64,000 nucleotides of DNA from Flavobacteriales bacterium (GCA_020635495.1 JACJZQ010000006.1:62001-126000), one strand, 5' to 3'. Shown: positions 13,639 to 23,828, counted from the stretch's first letter. Translations and numbers: made by a program. Notes: generated by a model not told the origin, from the sequence alone.

Positions 13639-16584
13639 TTATTGTTTCACGAAAAGCTGAGACGAGGTACTTCCGTTTTCGTCTGTCAATTTCAGGATAA
13701 ACAGTCCAGGCCTCAGATTCTTGGTTTGAACGCTTCCGCCATTCGAAAGCTTTCCGTTAAGAACGCTTCTACCTTGAACATCGGTGACAATGAATTGAGC
13801 GGAAGTTGAACCGGCCCACTCCACAAACAGTATTTCGGAGCACGGATTCGGGAATAGATTGGATGGGAACTCCGTCTCCATGTCTTCCACAGAAGTGAAA
13901 TCGCAACTTGCGGATGCATTGGATTGACCGACCGTGGCACACACCAACTGAAAATCAGCAGCGTTATTATCTGTGTCCATTCCATTCGGAACACGCGAAT
14001 AATTGTTGTAATGGCCTTGCTCCCGTTGCGCAATCGGTGTTCCCTCACCGACATACCCACTTCCATAGCCCACTCGGTCCACCAGTTGGTTATCAGGATT
14101 ATAAAGTGAAATCGTATATCCGAAATACAGAATCGGCATGTAGTAGTAGCTGATATCTCCGTTGTAAGGCCAATCCTGAATGTAAGAACCATTGTACACG
14201 GTTCTTCCCATTGTTCGGAAACCGTGGGCAGGTACGGTAAGTAGATTTGGCTCAATTGGGTACAAGGTGGAATCACTTCCTGTAAATCCAAGCGTGACCG
14301 TATCGGACGAACTTTCAAATTTCACCTTATAACCATATAAACTCACCGCAAAGGAATTCGGGTTGTATAGTTCAATGCCCGATTCGTCAAAAATGGGATA
14401 AGTCGGAATTCCATTCCATGATGAGAACAAGATCGTATCAGTCATGATCTCGTTTATCAAAAGTGTGGCAATGCAATTGGAGTTACTGGTGTTCGAACTG
14501 CCAGATGTTCCGCAGGTCAATTGAAAATCGCTGGCATTGTCGCCAGAATCTACTCCATCCGGAATACGTGCAAATGCCTTGATACTGGAATCTGGCGTCA
14601 CGATCGGAGCTCCTTCGGAATAGTTCGGAACTGCAAGCCCATAACTGACCCTGTCGATCTGGTCATTATCAAAGAACAGAACAATGGCTCCTGTATCGCC
14701 TTTTATGTTGTCGAATATTTCAGAAAATGGGCTGATATCCTGATTGGGAACGCCATTGGCCGCACCGATCACGAAATAGTCGTTCGGTGCCAATATTCCG
14801 GCCATGACCGGATCCACCAATTCGCTGTAAACGTTTACGTTACCGTTCACCTGCTCGATCAACTGGATCTTGAAATCGGCCATGTCCCAAGCCACAGTAT
14901 CCACATTCTTGAGTTCGATGTAATCATATACGTTCCCATTCGGGTGATAATAATTGAACTCGTTGATGACGATCTTCGGATACGCAGGCGGAATGATGAC
15001 CTCAAGCGGTCCAGAAGTTCCATGGCATCCGTTGTCATCCGTCACCTCCACGGTGTAAGTACCATCCTCAGTTGGCGTGTAGGTCGGACCGTTTGCGCCC
15101 GAGATCAATCCTCCGTTGAAATACCATTGATAAGTTGCAAACGCGCCCACAACGGAAAGCATACCATTTGAAGAAATGATCACGGGAAGCGGATTCGGAT
15201 TTACGGTGACCACCGCACCTTCGGCAAACGTGGTAAGGTTCGCAGAGTTTGAACAACCGAATTGGTTGGTCACCGTAACAAAATAGATTCCTGCGCTATT
15301 GGCCATGTATGTTTGGCCCGTGGCACCAACGATCATACTGATGTTTCCCTGAAGACTTGGCACTTTGAACCATTGATACGAGCTCATCCCAGCAACTGCC
15401 GAGAGCTGAACACTATCACCTTCACAGAATTGATTGACCTGCGGAGTAACTGTTGGGTCTGGAAGCGGATTCACAACTACCGGATCGGTTGTTAGCGTGC
15501 AACTTCCTTTGGTGATAGCCACCGTGTAACTTCCCGCTGAATTGGCAGGCAGACTTGCACTGTCTGCACCTGCAACAACCTGACCATCCAAGTACCATAC
15601 ATACGTGTCGGCATCAGTCGGCACGACAATAATGTTGGTTCCCACAGCGCAATTCGGGCCGGAAGCCGCCACAGCATCAAACACAGATACGAACGCGTAG
15701 GTGGAATTGTCAGACGATGGTCCGCAGGTGACCACACATCTATAATATGTGTTGGTGGTGGTTGAAGTCGACAGCGTTGCATTGGTCTGGCCACTGATAT
15801 CGGTCCAAAGAAAGCCATCTGGTGACGACTGCCACTGGTAGGTCTGTGTAGCTATTTGTGAAGCACCGCTCAACGAAAGTTGAAACGTGGCTCCGGAACA
15901 GACCGTGGAAAGGTTGGGAATCGCATTTCCACCAACGGGAGTTCCCTGACAGAGGTTGGCACAAGGTTCTACTTCAAATTGCGGACTTGCCACAAAGCAA
16001 TTCCCGATAGAATTCTGAATGACCAGATTTACGTAATAGGTTCCTTCCTGAGTTGCCGTCACCGTATTGGCACTTGGAAGGCCGGATGGGTCGCCATCCA
16101 AATTCCACTGTACACTCGTCACATTCAGGGTGTCAATGTCATAATATGGAATATCCAAGGTAAGTTCGGTCTCACCACTCGGACACAGGTCCATATTGCC
16201 AACGATGTAAGCATTGATGATCGGTTCCACCAGATAGAATGGAAGGGTATACGTGCTGCCATCGTCCGAGCATTCCAAAACGGGACGGTAGTAATAAGGT
16301 TGTGGTAAACTGGCGGGCACTAAAAATGGCGATCCGGCCGCCAATGGGTCGGTTGTCCAGTTCACGCCATCGGTTGAGTATTCCCAAGAAGCACTCCAAT
16401 ACGAAAAGAAAGGCGGGACCACTGGCGTGTTCCAGTTGCTCGGCATAATGTTGAGTTGATTGTCCTGCCCCGTGCAGAAAACAGGGTCAAGGGGTTCGAG
16501 ATAGAAACCAGAAGGATCGGAACATTGGGCCCAACCAAGTTGAACAAGCCCCAAAAGGAGAATGGAAAGGATTGTTTTTTTCAT
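13639..16584 (-). CDS. T9SS type A substrate with Ig-like and two lamin-tail domains
   Basis: A 981-residue secreted protein. A signal peptide (MKKTILSILLLGLVQLGWAQ) is followed by several Ig/PKD-like beta domains, for example ATQTYQWQSSPDGFLWTDIS and FATYQWYFNGGLISGANG. Two lamin-tail-like domains come next (IVINEFNYYHPNG and LLINEIMTDTILF), both carrying the acidic residue expected after NE or at IEL, and each closing with a RIPDGVDSGDNASDFQL-like line. The C-terminal ~80 residues are a type A sorting domain (FPNPCSEILFVEW ... RPGLFILKLTDENG). It should therefore be exported across the outer membrane and anchored at the surface or released. No enzyme domain is visible. Transcription ends at the hairpin at 13567-13601. 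Confidence 0.88.
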   Translation of the reverse strand: MKKTILSILLLGLVQLGWAQCSDPSGFYLEPLDPVFCTGQDNQLNIMPSNWNTPVVPPFFSYWSASWEYSTDGVNWTTDPLAAGSPFLVPASLPQPYYYRPVLECSDDGSTYTLPFYLVEPIINAYIVGNMDLCPSGETELTLDIPYYDIDTLNVTSVQWNLDGDPSGLPSANTVTATQEGTYYVNLVIQNSIGNCFVASPQFEVEPCANLCQGTPVGGNAIPNLSTVCSGATFQLSLSGASQIATQTYQWQSSPDGFLWTDISGQTNATLSTSTTTNTYYRCVVTCGPSSDNSTYAFVSVFDAVAASGPNCAVGTNIIVVPTDADTYVWYLDGQVVAGADSASLPANSAGSYTVAITKGSCTLTTDPVVVNPLPDPTVTPQVNQFCEGDSVQLSAVAGMSSYQWFKVPSLQGNISMIVGATGQTYMANSAGIYFVTVTNQFGCSNSANLTTFAEGAVVTVNPNPLPVIISSNGMLSVVGAFATYQWYFNGGLISGANGPTYTPTEDGTYTVEVTDDNGCHGTSGPLEVIIPPAYPKIVINEFNYYHPNGNVYDYIELKNVDTVAWDMADFKIQLIEQVNGNVNVYSELVDPVMAGILAPNDYFVIGAANGVPNQDISPFSEIFDNIKGDTGAIVLFFDNDQIDRVSYGLAVPNYSEGAPIVTPDSSIKAFARIPDGVDSGDNASDFQLTCGTSGSSNTSNSNCIATLLINEIMTDTILFSSWNGIPTYPIFDESGIELYNPNSFAVSLYGYKVKFESSSDTVTLGFTGSDSTLYPIEPNLLTVPAHGFRTMGRTVYNGSYIQDWPYNGDISYYYMPILYFGYTISLYNPDNQLVDRVGYGSGYVGEGTPIAQREQGHYNNYSRVPNGMDTDNNAADFQLVCATVGQSNASASCDFTSVEDMETEFPSNLFPNPCSEILFVEWAGSTSAQFIVTDVQGRSVLNGKLSNGGSVQTKNLRPGLFILKLTDENGSTSSQLFVKQ

Positions 16585-16681
16585 GACTTACAGCTTTAAA
16601 GTGGTCCAAATTTCCTGTTCATAGCGAAGTCGGTTCTTACATAAGATTTTTGAAAATCAGTTTGACCTATTTTAGTCGGTG

Positions 16682-18172
16682 ATGAAACTTCAGCTACTGG
16701 TCGGTTTTTCAAGAACAGAATGGCTCTCGGCTTTCGAAGAGGAATTGGACGAGCGCGGTGCAACCAAGAAAATGCAACTGTTCACGCATTTGAAAAATGG
16801 CTCCTCTGAAGTTCAGATGGAAACGGGTCTATACGGCAACATTGCCGAAAATCGAAGGAGTAAAACCCTCAATCAGGCCCTGAGCGAACTCTATTCCGAG
16901 TATCTGTTTTTTCTCCTGCTCCATTTCAGAAACTACCCTGAACAGCTACTTTCCGAACTGAAACAGGCGCTGCAATTGGCCGATGAGCCACGGTTTTACA
17001 ACCTTGCCGAATGTGCTGAGCGCACCTTCATCGACACCGACAATCAGGAGGCGTTGATCGTGCTGTATCACCTTCTGCGAGACCACTATTACTATAAGGT
17101 GACAAAGCAGCCGCTTTACCGCGAGTATCATGAAAAACTGACCCGAGCCGTTGAGTTGGTGAGGGAGTTCAACGGATTGGAAACGTTCTTCATTGAACGC
17201 GATGTGCTGCGAAAATCGAAGCAGAATCGCAGTTCTGATGAGGATTTTGAGGAGAACTGTCGGTTTTTCGAGTCTCATTTCGGGAAGGAAAAACCCCATC
17301 GAACACGCATTTTGGCACATCTTTTCTGGCTGAGAAATTTCTTCACCTATCGATTCCATTCATTGGCCACAGAACGGCCCAAACAGGTGGCGGATTCGTT
17401 GCAGGATCTCATCCAAAAACGGCCTCACTCGTACCTCAATTACCCCGAATTCATCCGATTTTCGAGCGTATCGTATCGCATCTATACCGGCCACGTCAAC
17501 CTCACCGCAAAGCAGTTCAACGAGCTTTTCGGCCAGTATTACCAAACATTCGATGGTGCTTGGATCCTAAGCCTTTATCCGCGGATGTATCAGGCCCTGC
17601 TTTCCACGCAAGTGAAATATCTGGTGGAGAAGGCCGGACCACGATTCTTGGATGACGACCGACCTTGGGACAAAGAGGTTCAGAAGGGACTTAACGACCT
17701 CATTTCGTTACTCAAGCGGGTGCGCAACAAGGCCAGTTTCTCCGATCAGGCGGACAAGCGTTATGGTTTGGCTTCGGAAGCTCTGTGTCTTCAATACTTG
17801 GGTGGCGAGCATCTGAAACGCGCCATCGAACTCTACGAGATCATGCTGGTGCAAGAACAACAGAATCAGAATGCCTTCGGCAAACATATCGTTTACATCA
17901 ACCTCATTTACTGCTCTTTTCTGGACAAGGATTTTGGGCTCGCATTGGAGAATATCGGCAAGTATCAACGCTTCACCAAAGTGAATGGGCAATTCGATTC
18001 GGGAACCGAAAAAGTGATCGGTTTCATGGAAATGGTGGCCAAATTCAAACTCGGAGAAACCAAACTTTCGTTGGAAGAACTTCGAGATTGGTCAGCCAAC
18101 CATTTTGCCGGATTTGAAAACGAACGTGCTCTCTGGGAGGATTACTCTTTCTCGCATCTTGCAATCAATTAG
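16682..18172 (+). CDS. cytoplasmic helical protein of unknown function
   Basis: A 496-residue protein without signal peptide or membrane segments. The sequence is almost wholly alpha-helical and rich in Leu, Tyr, Phe and charged residues. Repeating helix pairs in the C-terminal half (KRAIELYEIMLVQEQ, YINLIYCSFLDKDFGLALENIGKYQRF) look like degenerate TPRs. I do not recognise the family. The ATG at 16682 is used; a GTG one codon upstream (16679) is equally possible. It is divergent from the T9SS substrate at 16584 and ends 43 bp before hairpin repeat copy 2. Confidence 0.75.
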   Translation: MKLQLLVGFSRTEWLSAFEEELDERGATKKMQLFTHLKNGSSEVQMETGLYGNIAENRRSKTLNQALSELYSEYLFFLLLHFRNYPEQLLSELKQALQLADEPRFYNLAECAERTFIDTDNQEALIVLYHLLRDHYYYKVTKQPLYREYHEKLTRAVELVREFNGLETFFIERDVLRKSKQNRSSDEDFEENCRFFESHFGKEKPHRTRILAHLFWLRNFFTYRFHSLATERPKQVADSLQDLIQKRPHSYLNYPEFIRFSSVSYRIYTGHVNLTAKQFNELFGQYYQTFDGAWILSLYPRMYQALLSTQVKYLVEKAGPRFLDDDRPWDKEVQKGLNDLISLLKRVRNKASFSDQADKRYGLASEALCLQYLGGEHLKRAIELYEIMLVQEQQNQNAFGKHIVYINLIYCSFLDKDFGLALENIGKYQRFTKVNGQFDSGTEKVIGFMEMVAKFKLGETKLSLEELRDWSANHFAGFENERALWEDYSFSHLAIN

Positions 18173-18215
18173 AATTACCCCCATCTACGTCTGACGATTT
18201 TGGATTGTGCAGTAC

Positions 18216-18272
18216 AACCCGCCAAGTTGAGGCTGGGTAAACCAAGCCCCGCCTGAAATGGCGGGGCTTTAT
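18216..18272 (+). repeat. intergenic hairpin element, copy 2
   Basis: Same 57-bp element as 13508-13564: AACCCGCCAAGTTGAGG then AGCCCCGCC-TGAAAT-GGCGGGGCT (18245-18253 with 18260-18268). The T:A pair of copy 1 is replaced by G:C with both strands changed. It can terminate the upstream helical-protein gene. Confidence 0.8.
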
Positions 18273-18277
18273 TACAA

Positions 18278-18309
18278 AAAGCCCTGTTTCAATATTGAGA
18301 CAGGGCTTT
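18278..18309. terminator. bidirectional terminator
   Basis: AAAGCCCTGT and ACAGGGCTTT form a 10-bp stem, extended by TCAA/TTGA around a two-base loop. It has A and T runs on its two sides and sits between convergent genes ending at 18172 and 18330. Confidence 0.75.
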
Positions 18310-18329
18310 AACTTTTAGCACTAATTGCA

Positions 18330-19295
18330 TTATGGAAGCGCGTTGATCAATGCAGCCAACTCAGATTGAGTAGTTGGTTGCAGACTTGAGATCACCTCAA
18401 TATGATTCTCGGTTACCGTGAACCCTTGGATGGCATAATTCAATACACCGTCAATCTCAGTCACCAAAATTACATGGCACTCCAATCCGATTGGAATAAG
18501 ACCGTAGTGCTCAGAAAACATATCATTCTCCCAAGTATCAAGCTGCGCCAATGCCAATGGTTCTCCATCGTAGGTCAAGAAAACTTCGCAATTGGAAAGG
18601 TTAAGTCCTTCTGGAGCGTCAACGTAAATTGTAGTCTTCTCTCTCGGGTCGTTGTACCATCTGTCAACATTTGTCCAGCCCCATTCTCCTTCGAGAATAT
18701 CGTATCCAGCACCAAGAAAGATAGAGTCGTTATTCAACGAATCAACCGGAATCACGCTGTCTCCGGCCATATTCCAAACGATATCTCCGTCAGCTTGAAC
18801 CTGACCTTCGAAATTTCTCATTTGTTCGTTGAATCCACCTCCATTTGCGTAAGGCACACGAACCCTTACATCCTGAGCCAAGAATACTTGCTGACCGTTT
18901 TGCGTAGCGTTGATGTAATACTCTCCACCAGAAACCAACAACCTTTTATCTCCAGACCAGTGGTTTGCCATGGTGGCACGATTCATCTTGAACATATCTC
19001 CACGGCTGAAGATCTCGATCAGTTCAAAGTCAACGTTTCCGGTTATAGGATTGGACTGTGCATCCACAAACGAGCCAGCATAAATAACGACCTCAGTACC
19101 CTGATTTCCAGTAATTTGGTTGTATTGCGCTGGGTTGATACTAAAGATTTGTTTAGCTGAAGTTTGGTTCTGCGCGAAGTAAGATGACGGAGACATGCCA
19201 TTTGTTGTATCAGGATCTACATCTGTCTTTGTACATGCAGTCAATTGGATAGCTGCAATGAGTACTCCTGCGGTAATTTTCGGTAGTGCTTTCAT
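18330..19295 (-). CDS. lipoprotein of unknown function
   Basis: A 321-residue lipoprotein: MKALPKITAGVLIAAIQLTAC gives a signal peptide with lipobox LTAC, then a KTDVDPD linker. The body is beta-rich. An early part (GTEVVIYAGSFVDAQSNPIT, NVDFELIEIFSRGDMFKMN) resembles surface lipoproteins of Bacteroidota that carry an Ig-like domain, and YYINATQNGQQV belongs to it. No catalytic motif is visible. Transcription probably starts at a near-consensus -7 element (GATGTTTG) just upstream, and the shared terminator at 18278-18309 closes it. Confidence 0.75.
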   Translation of the reverse strand: MKALPKITAGVLIAAIQLTACTKTDVDPDTTNGMSPSSYFAQNQTSAKQIFSINPAQYNQITGNQGTEVVIYAGSFVDAQSNPITGNVDFELIEIFSRGDMFKMNRATMANHWSGDKRLLVSGGEYYINATQNGQQVFLAQDVRVRVPYANGGGFNEQMRNFEGQVQADGDIVWNMAGDSVIPVDSLNNDSIFLGAGYDILEGEWGWTNVDRWYNDPREKTTIYVDAPEGLNLSNCEVFLTYDGEPLALAQLDTWENDMFSEHYGLIPIGLECHVILVTEIDGVLNYAIQGFTVTENHIEVISSLQPTTQSELAALINALP

Positions 19296-19497
19296 GATCT
19301 TTTGTTTTAGTTAATGACCGCCACAAACATCAGAATGTCATACCTGTCCAAAAATCTCAAAACCCCGATTTCTTACGCTTTGAAAGCTCAAAAAAATATT
19401 GATCCGCAGAACAATATTAGCTCAAACAAATAGTCTCACTTAGAAAAAGACGTTGGAAAATTTAACAGAATTATTACTCGCTCTAATTCCATTATGT

Positions 19498-22400
19498 CTA
19501 CCTCACCAAATGGAAGAAGCCTTTAACAACTTCCTCATTAGGAACCTCAACGATGTAATAATACACGCCAGTGCTCTGGTTTCCGCCATCCCATGGCTTG
19601 AGGTGATAATCTTCCTGTTCGTAGCACTTGCGTCCCCATCTATCATAAATGAGAACGCGGTTACCAGGATACCACTCCAAACAAGGAAGTGAGAACACGT
19701 TATTCTGCGGCTGATTTCCGCAGAAATCCATGTCGCCTTCAAACTGGCTATTTGGATTGAAAATACTTGGTGCTGATACATCGCATAACTCAGCATCCAC
19801 AACAATAACTACCGATGTGTCCACTTCGCAATTCTCGATAGAAGCAAACGAGTACGTAATGGTGTGCGCACCATCCCCAGCAACCAACGGTTCGAAGAAT
19901 CCATTCGGGCTAACACCATTTCCTGAGAATGTTCCTCCAGGAGGAATACCAACAATCATGAATGGCGGCTCTACATCACAGATAACCGAATCAAGTTCTT
20001 CGATGGTTACCTGTGGAATCGGCACTACAAATACAGTAACCGTATCTGTAGCTGTACAATTGTTCGCATCTGTAACCGTAACTGTGTAAAGTGTTGTCTC
20101 TTCTGGAGAAACAAGCACAGACTCCCCAGATTGCCCACTACTCCACTGATAATCTACGCCTCCGCTGGCAATCAAAGTAGCCGACTGCCCTAAACAAATG
20201 GTAGTGTACATTCCAGCCTCCGCTTCGACCGCTGGAAGCGCTCCAACTGTAACATTTCCAATTCCCTGACAACCATCTTGGTCCGTTGCAGTTACTTGAT
20301 AATCTCCAGGCGCAAGGTTTGTAGCATTGGTTCCAGTTTGTACTGGAGATGTGTTCCATGAATAGGAATAAGGCGCCAAACCATTTGAAGCAGAAGCAGT
20401 GGCTGATCCATCGGCAGAACCTAAACACACATCTCCACCACCGGTCACATCAACGATAACAGATGGTCGTTCTTCAATGGTCCAACTGGCTGTTTCAGTA
20501 CAGCCAACATCATCCGTAACGGTGACGTTGTACGTTCCAACAGAAAGGTTGTTGGCCGTTATGGTTCCTTGAACTGGATTCGTATCCCATGAATAAAGGA
20601 AGTTGCCAGCACCACCAGAAGCTGAAGCTGTGGCGCTTCCTACGGTAACACCGAGGCAAAGTGAATCGGCACCCGTTATCTGTAAGGTCAATTCAGGGTT
20701 TTGAATAACCACTACCGTATCAGTCGCTTCGCACTGGTTGGCATCCGTAACGGTTACCACGTATTCTCCAGCTCCAAGACCTGTTGCGGTCTGTGTTGCT
20801 TGAACCGGATTCGTGTTCCAACTGTAGGTCACATTTCCAAAGGCGCCTGTAACTGTTGCGGTAACTTCAGCATCATTTGCACCAAAGCACGTGAATGCGG
20901 ATTCAGGAACATCAACCTGTATGTAGCATGTTTCCGTACACAGTGGCAATTCTGCCAACGAGTTGATGAAAAGCGTATCGCCAGCGGCATCAACAACAGC
21001 AACAGGCCAATTACCCGTTGGTGTAACCATGTCTCCAACTGCAAACTGGGCATAACTCTGAACGGTGACCCCACAACCCGGAGGAAATGAACATGGTGGA
21101 AAGCCTGGGAATTCGATACATCCACTACAATCGGTGGATTCGGTGTACTCGTACCATGTGAAAGGGCCGATTCCTTCTGCTTGCATATCTCCGAATGGTG
21201 TGGCGCAAACAATTGGTCCAACGCATTCTTCTTCAACCACGAAAGTTGAATCCATTGCAACGCAAGAACTATCGTCAGTTACCGTAACCATGTACCAGTT
21301 GCTTGGTACCAGATCAATAGCCGTTTGTGTTGTCTGAACTGGGTTGGTGTTCCAAGAATAGGTCACGTTTCCGATAGCACCTGTGACCTGAACGGTAGCC
21401 TGAGCGCTGTCTCCTAAACATGCCACAACCGTATCTGGCAAATTGGCCACAATGAAGCATCCTTGAGAACAGGCTGGTAATGAAGCCAGAGAAGGTATCT
21501 CCAGTGTATTTCCTTCTGAATCTTCTACAAAAATGGGCCAGTTGCCCGTGGGAGCAACGGTTTCGTCTGTCGAGAATACTTGAACAACCGTTGTTGGAAC
21601 CGCACAACCAGGCGGAATGCTACAAGGCTGAATAAATGGCGGTGCAGCTGGGAAACATCCGCTACAATCTACCGTGTCTATGGTTTGCGACCATGTGTAA
21701 GGCGGAATTCCGTTGGGCACTGCAATGTTTCCGAGCGAATCGATACACGCTTGGAGATCAACGCAGTAATTGACTTCGATAATCAATGAGTCGATACCAC
21801 AGACCAACGGAATTTCAGGTGCGAAATAGATCACATGCGTTCCGGTATCAGCCACGGAAGGGTCGAAAATTCCAAGAATTTCATCCACAATTCCAGGTCC
21901 AGACCAGATTCCATTTCCCGGATCGGCAATGAGTGTGACCGCATCGTCATCCGGACAGAACGGACCTGCAGGAGTCAATTCAAGACAGTTGAGGCAAATG
22001 GCTTTTGGAGGTGCACATGGTTCAAGGTTGAGAGAAGCTACGAAGCCTTGTCCGCAAGCAACTACTTCGCCAGCGCTGTTCACATCCACGTCATAAACAC
22101 GCCCTGGCGTAGACTGAAAAGCCAGTTGAACCAAGTTCTCATCGAACTTGTAAACTCCAGTGGTAGAACCAACATAAACGTTTCCGCAACTATCCAATTC
22201 AAGACCACCGTTCTCTACAGAGCTGAAACCCAACTCATTGGTTGTCTGTCCGTTAGGAATCGGAACGGAAATGATGATAGAACCGTCCACAATGTTCCGC
22301 TTGTCCAACGTGGAGCCATCCAACGTGTACAGATAATCTGTTGTGGCTGCCATAGCGTTGATGCTCTGATTGGTAACGCCATACCCGGCAACCTGATACG

Positions 22401-23772
22401 AGAATCCGTAGCCATGATTATCCTGATAGCCAAGGGTAAGATTGTCATCGAATCGGCCAATGGTATCCAACGTCATGTAATAGTAATTGCCGTTTGGAGA
22501 AGGGCACATGGCGCGAACCTCATTGGGGTTATTCACCAAACCAAGCGGACCGGGAGAAACGCTTGCCACTTCCACGTTATTCAATTGAGCGCCATTGTTC
22601 ATGTCTATCTCAAAAACATATCCGTAGCCTTCAATGAGGGCCCCACCTAAAGTGAGACGCGTTCCTCCCAAAAACAACCGCGTATTGTCGCAATTGAAAG
22701 AGAATTTCCAGTATTCGTCAAACGCACCCCCGTTTGCATTCCAATCCATTGAGCCGGCTGTATTGATGCGTTGAATGCGCGGGTCTGTTCCTGCAGTAAT
22801 GAAGCAATCTCCTGAAATTGGTTCGGTTATCATGGTTCCGATCCAATAATTGGCAGAATCCCAAGGTGTATTATAGGTCCATTGCAGCGCTCCGTTCGGG
22901 TCGTATTTCTGCAATTTCATGGGCGTATCGCCACCATAGATGTAAACGTTACCGAGGTCGTCTGTATCGATATCCCAAATACCGCCCGAGTTCGGAAATG
23001 CAGGGGTCAGAACCCATGGGTCGATAACGGTTTCCTGCGATGGGTCATATCCGATCAAATCAAAACCAACCTCAGTGCCATTTACCTTAAATGAAGAGGC
23101 AAGCACATTGCCCGTACTTTTTACGGTTGTTGTTGGCGCATGATCGATGATATTTCCGAAAGTGGTTGACACAACCAGATTGCCTTCTGAACTCAGATAT
23201 GGCCTGTATGCAGACGGATAAAGCAGCTTCACGTTTGATGGATCGGCTCCTTGATGCAGCACCACATCATATTTGAAACCACCTTGTGGGTGAATGGTAA
23301 ACCGGACATCGATGTTCGGGTACACATTTCGGTAAACCAATTCTTCAAATCCTGCAATTCCACTGATCTGACTTTCAGATCTATCGGCATTTAGCATGGC
23401 ATAGGTTGATGTGTACCCAACTTGACGGAGAGCCACCACTTCCCTTTCATCGTTGGAATTACCAAATCGAACGGAGATTGTTTCTGTCTGTTGAATGTAT
23501 CTTGGTTTAGAACGATCGAACCGTACGCGATCCTCGTTCTTCACTTTTCTGTTCAGGCTGATGGTGTAACCATCCGCTGTGAACAAAACCATACATTGGC
23601 CGCCATCGATGGCGTACAGCACTTCATCATCGATAAAATGGTTGAACTGACCTTTGTTCTCAACAAAAACGCGGCTATCGCTTAAAGAGCTTTGCCACTT
23701 AAAATCTGAAGGCTGCGAAAAGACCAATGATGTAAAAAAGACTGCAAAAAATGCGGTTGCAATTGTTCTCAT
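19498..23772 (-). CDS. T9SS type B substrate with DUF7948-like head and SprB-type repeats
   Basis: A 1424-residue secreted adhesin-like protein. The signal peptide is MRTIATAFFAVFFTSLVFSQ. The N-terminal region (VFVENKGQFNHFIDDEVLYA) matches the DUF7948 head, followed by beta-propeller-like repeats. Two CSGC-containing modules come next, then at least four SprB-like repeats of ~70 residues (each Cys...YSWNTNPVQ...YxVTVTD...C). The C-terminus is a type B (CHU_C-like) sorting domain: NRVLIYDRWGRKCYE, WDGGNQSTGVYYYIV, KGFFHLVR. SprB is the gliding adhesin of Flavobacterium, so a surface adhesion or motility role is plausible. ATG 23772 begins the signal peptide; the frame extends to a TTG at 23814. 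Confidence 0.88.
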   Translation of the reverse strand: MRTIATAFFAVFFTSLVFSQPSDFKWQSSLSDSRVFVENKGQFNHFIDDEVLYAIDGGQCMVLFTADGYTISLNRKVKNEDRVRFDRSKPRYIQQTETISVRFGNSNDEREVVALRQVGYTSTYAMLNADRSESQISGIAGFEELVYRNVYPNIDVRFTIHPQGGFKYDVVLHQGADPSNVKLLYPSAYRPYLSSEGNLVVSTTFGNIIDHAPTTTVKSTGNVLASSFKVNGTEVGFDLIGYDPSQETVIDPWVLTPAFPNSGGIWDIDTDDLGNVYIYGGDTPMKLQKYDPNGALQWTYNTPWDSANYWIGTMITEPISGDCFITAGTDPRIQRINTAGSMDWNANGGAFDEYWKFSFNCDNTRLFLGGTRLTLGGALIEGYGYVFEIDMNNGAQLNNVEVASVSPGPLGLVNNPNEVRAMCPSPNGNYYYMTLDTIGRFDDNLTLGYQDNHGYGFSYQVAGYGVTNQSINAMAATTDYLYTLDGSTLDKRNIVDGSIIISVPIPNGQTTNELGFSSVENGGLELDSCGNVYVGSTTGVYKFDENLVQLAFQSTPGRVYDVDVNSAGEVVACGQGFVASLNLEPCAPPKAICLNCLELTPAGPFCPDDDAVTLIADPGNGIWSGPGIVDEILGIFDPSVADTGTHVIYFAPEIPLVCGIDSLIIEVNYCVDLQACIDSLGNIAVPNGIPPYTWSQTIDTVDCSGCFPAAPPFIQPCSIPPGCAVPTTVVQVFSTDETVAPTGNWPIFVEDSEGNTLEIPSLASLPACSQGCFIVANLPDTVVACLGDSAQATVQVTGAIGNVTYSWNTNPVQTTQTAIDLVPSNWYMVTVTDDSSCVAMDSTFVVEEECVGPIVCATPFGDMQAEGIGPFTWYEYTESTDCSGCIEFPGFPPCSFPPGCGVTVQSYAQFAVGDMVTPTGNWPVAVVDAAGDTLFINSLAELPLCTETCYIQVDVPESAFTCFGANDAEVTATVTGAFGNVTYSWNTNPVQATQTATGLGAGEYVVTVTDANQCEATDTVVVIQNPELTLQITGADSLCLGVTVGSATASASGGAGNFLYSWDTNPVQGTITANNLSVGTYNVTVTDDVGCTETASWTIEERPSVIVDVTGGGDVCLGSADGSATASASNGLAPYSYSWNTSPVQTGTNATNLAPGDYQVTATDQDGCQGIGNVTVGALPAVEAEAGMYTTICLGQSATLIASGGVDYQWSSGQSGESVLVSPEETTLYTVTVTDANNCTATDTVTVFVVPIPQVTIEELDSVICDVEPPFMIVGIPPGGTFSGNGVSPNGFFEPLVAGDGAHTITYSFASIENCEVDTSVVIVVDAELCDVSAPSIFNPNSQFEGDMDFCGNQPQNNVFSLPCLEWYPGNRVLIYDRWGRKCYEQEDYHLKPWDGGNQSTGVYYYIVEVPNEEVVKGFFHLVR

Positions 23773-23828
23773 AGGGGTAGCAAATTGGGTATACGAAATA
23801 CGGAAATTTTGCAACCCGCCCTAATTTC

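Noticed and set aside
14521..15171. 216-codon plus-strand frame opposite the Ig/lamin-tail T9SS gene
   Set aside because: Antisense shadow without a promoter; residues are Ile/Arg/His-rich and show no domain.
13508..18272. Possibility that the two hairpin elements are only ordinary terminators
   Set aside because: Terminators do not normally share the upstream 17 bases and the loop exactly. I therefore kept them as a repeat family while noting that they can terminate transcription.
21835..22650. 271-codon plus-strand frame opposite the SprB-like gene
   Set aside because: Antisense shadow with no start context and Arg/Asn-rich composition; the minus strand has a clear secreted protein here.
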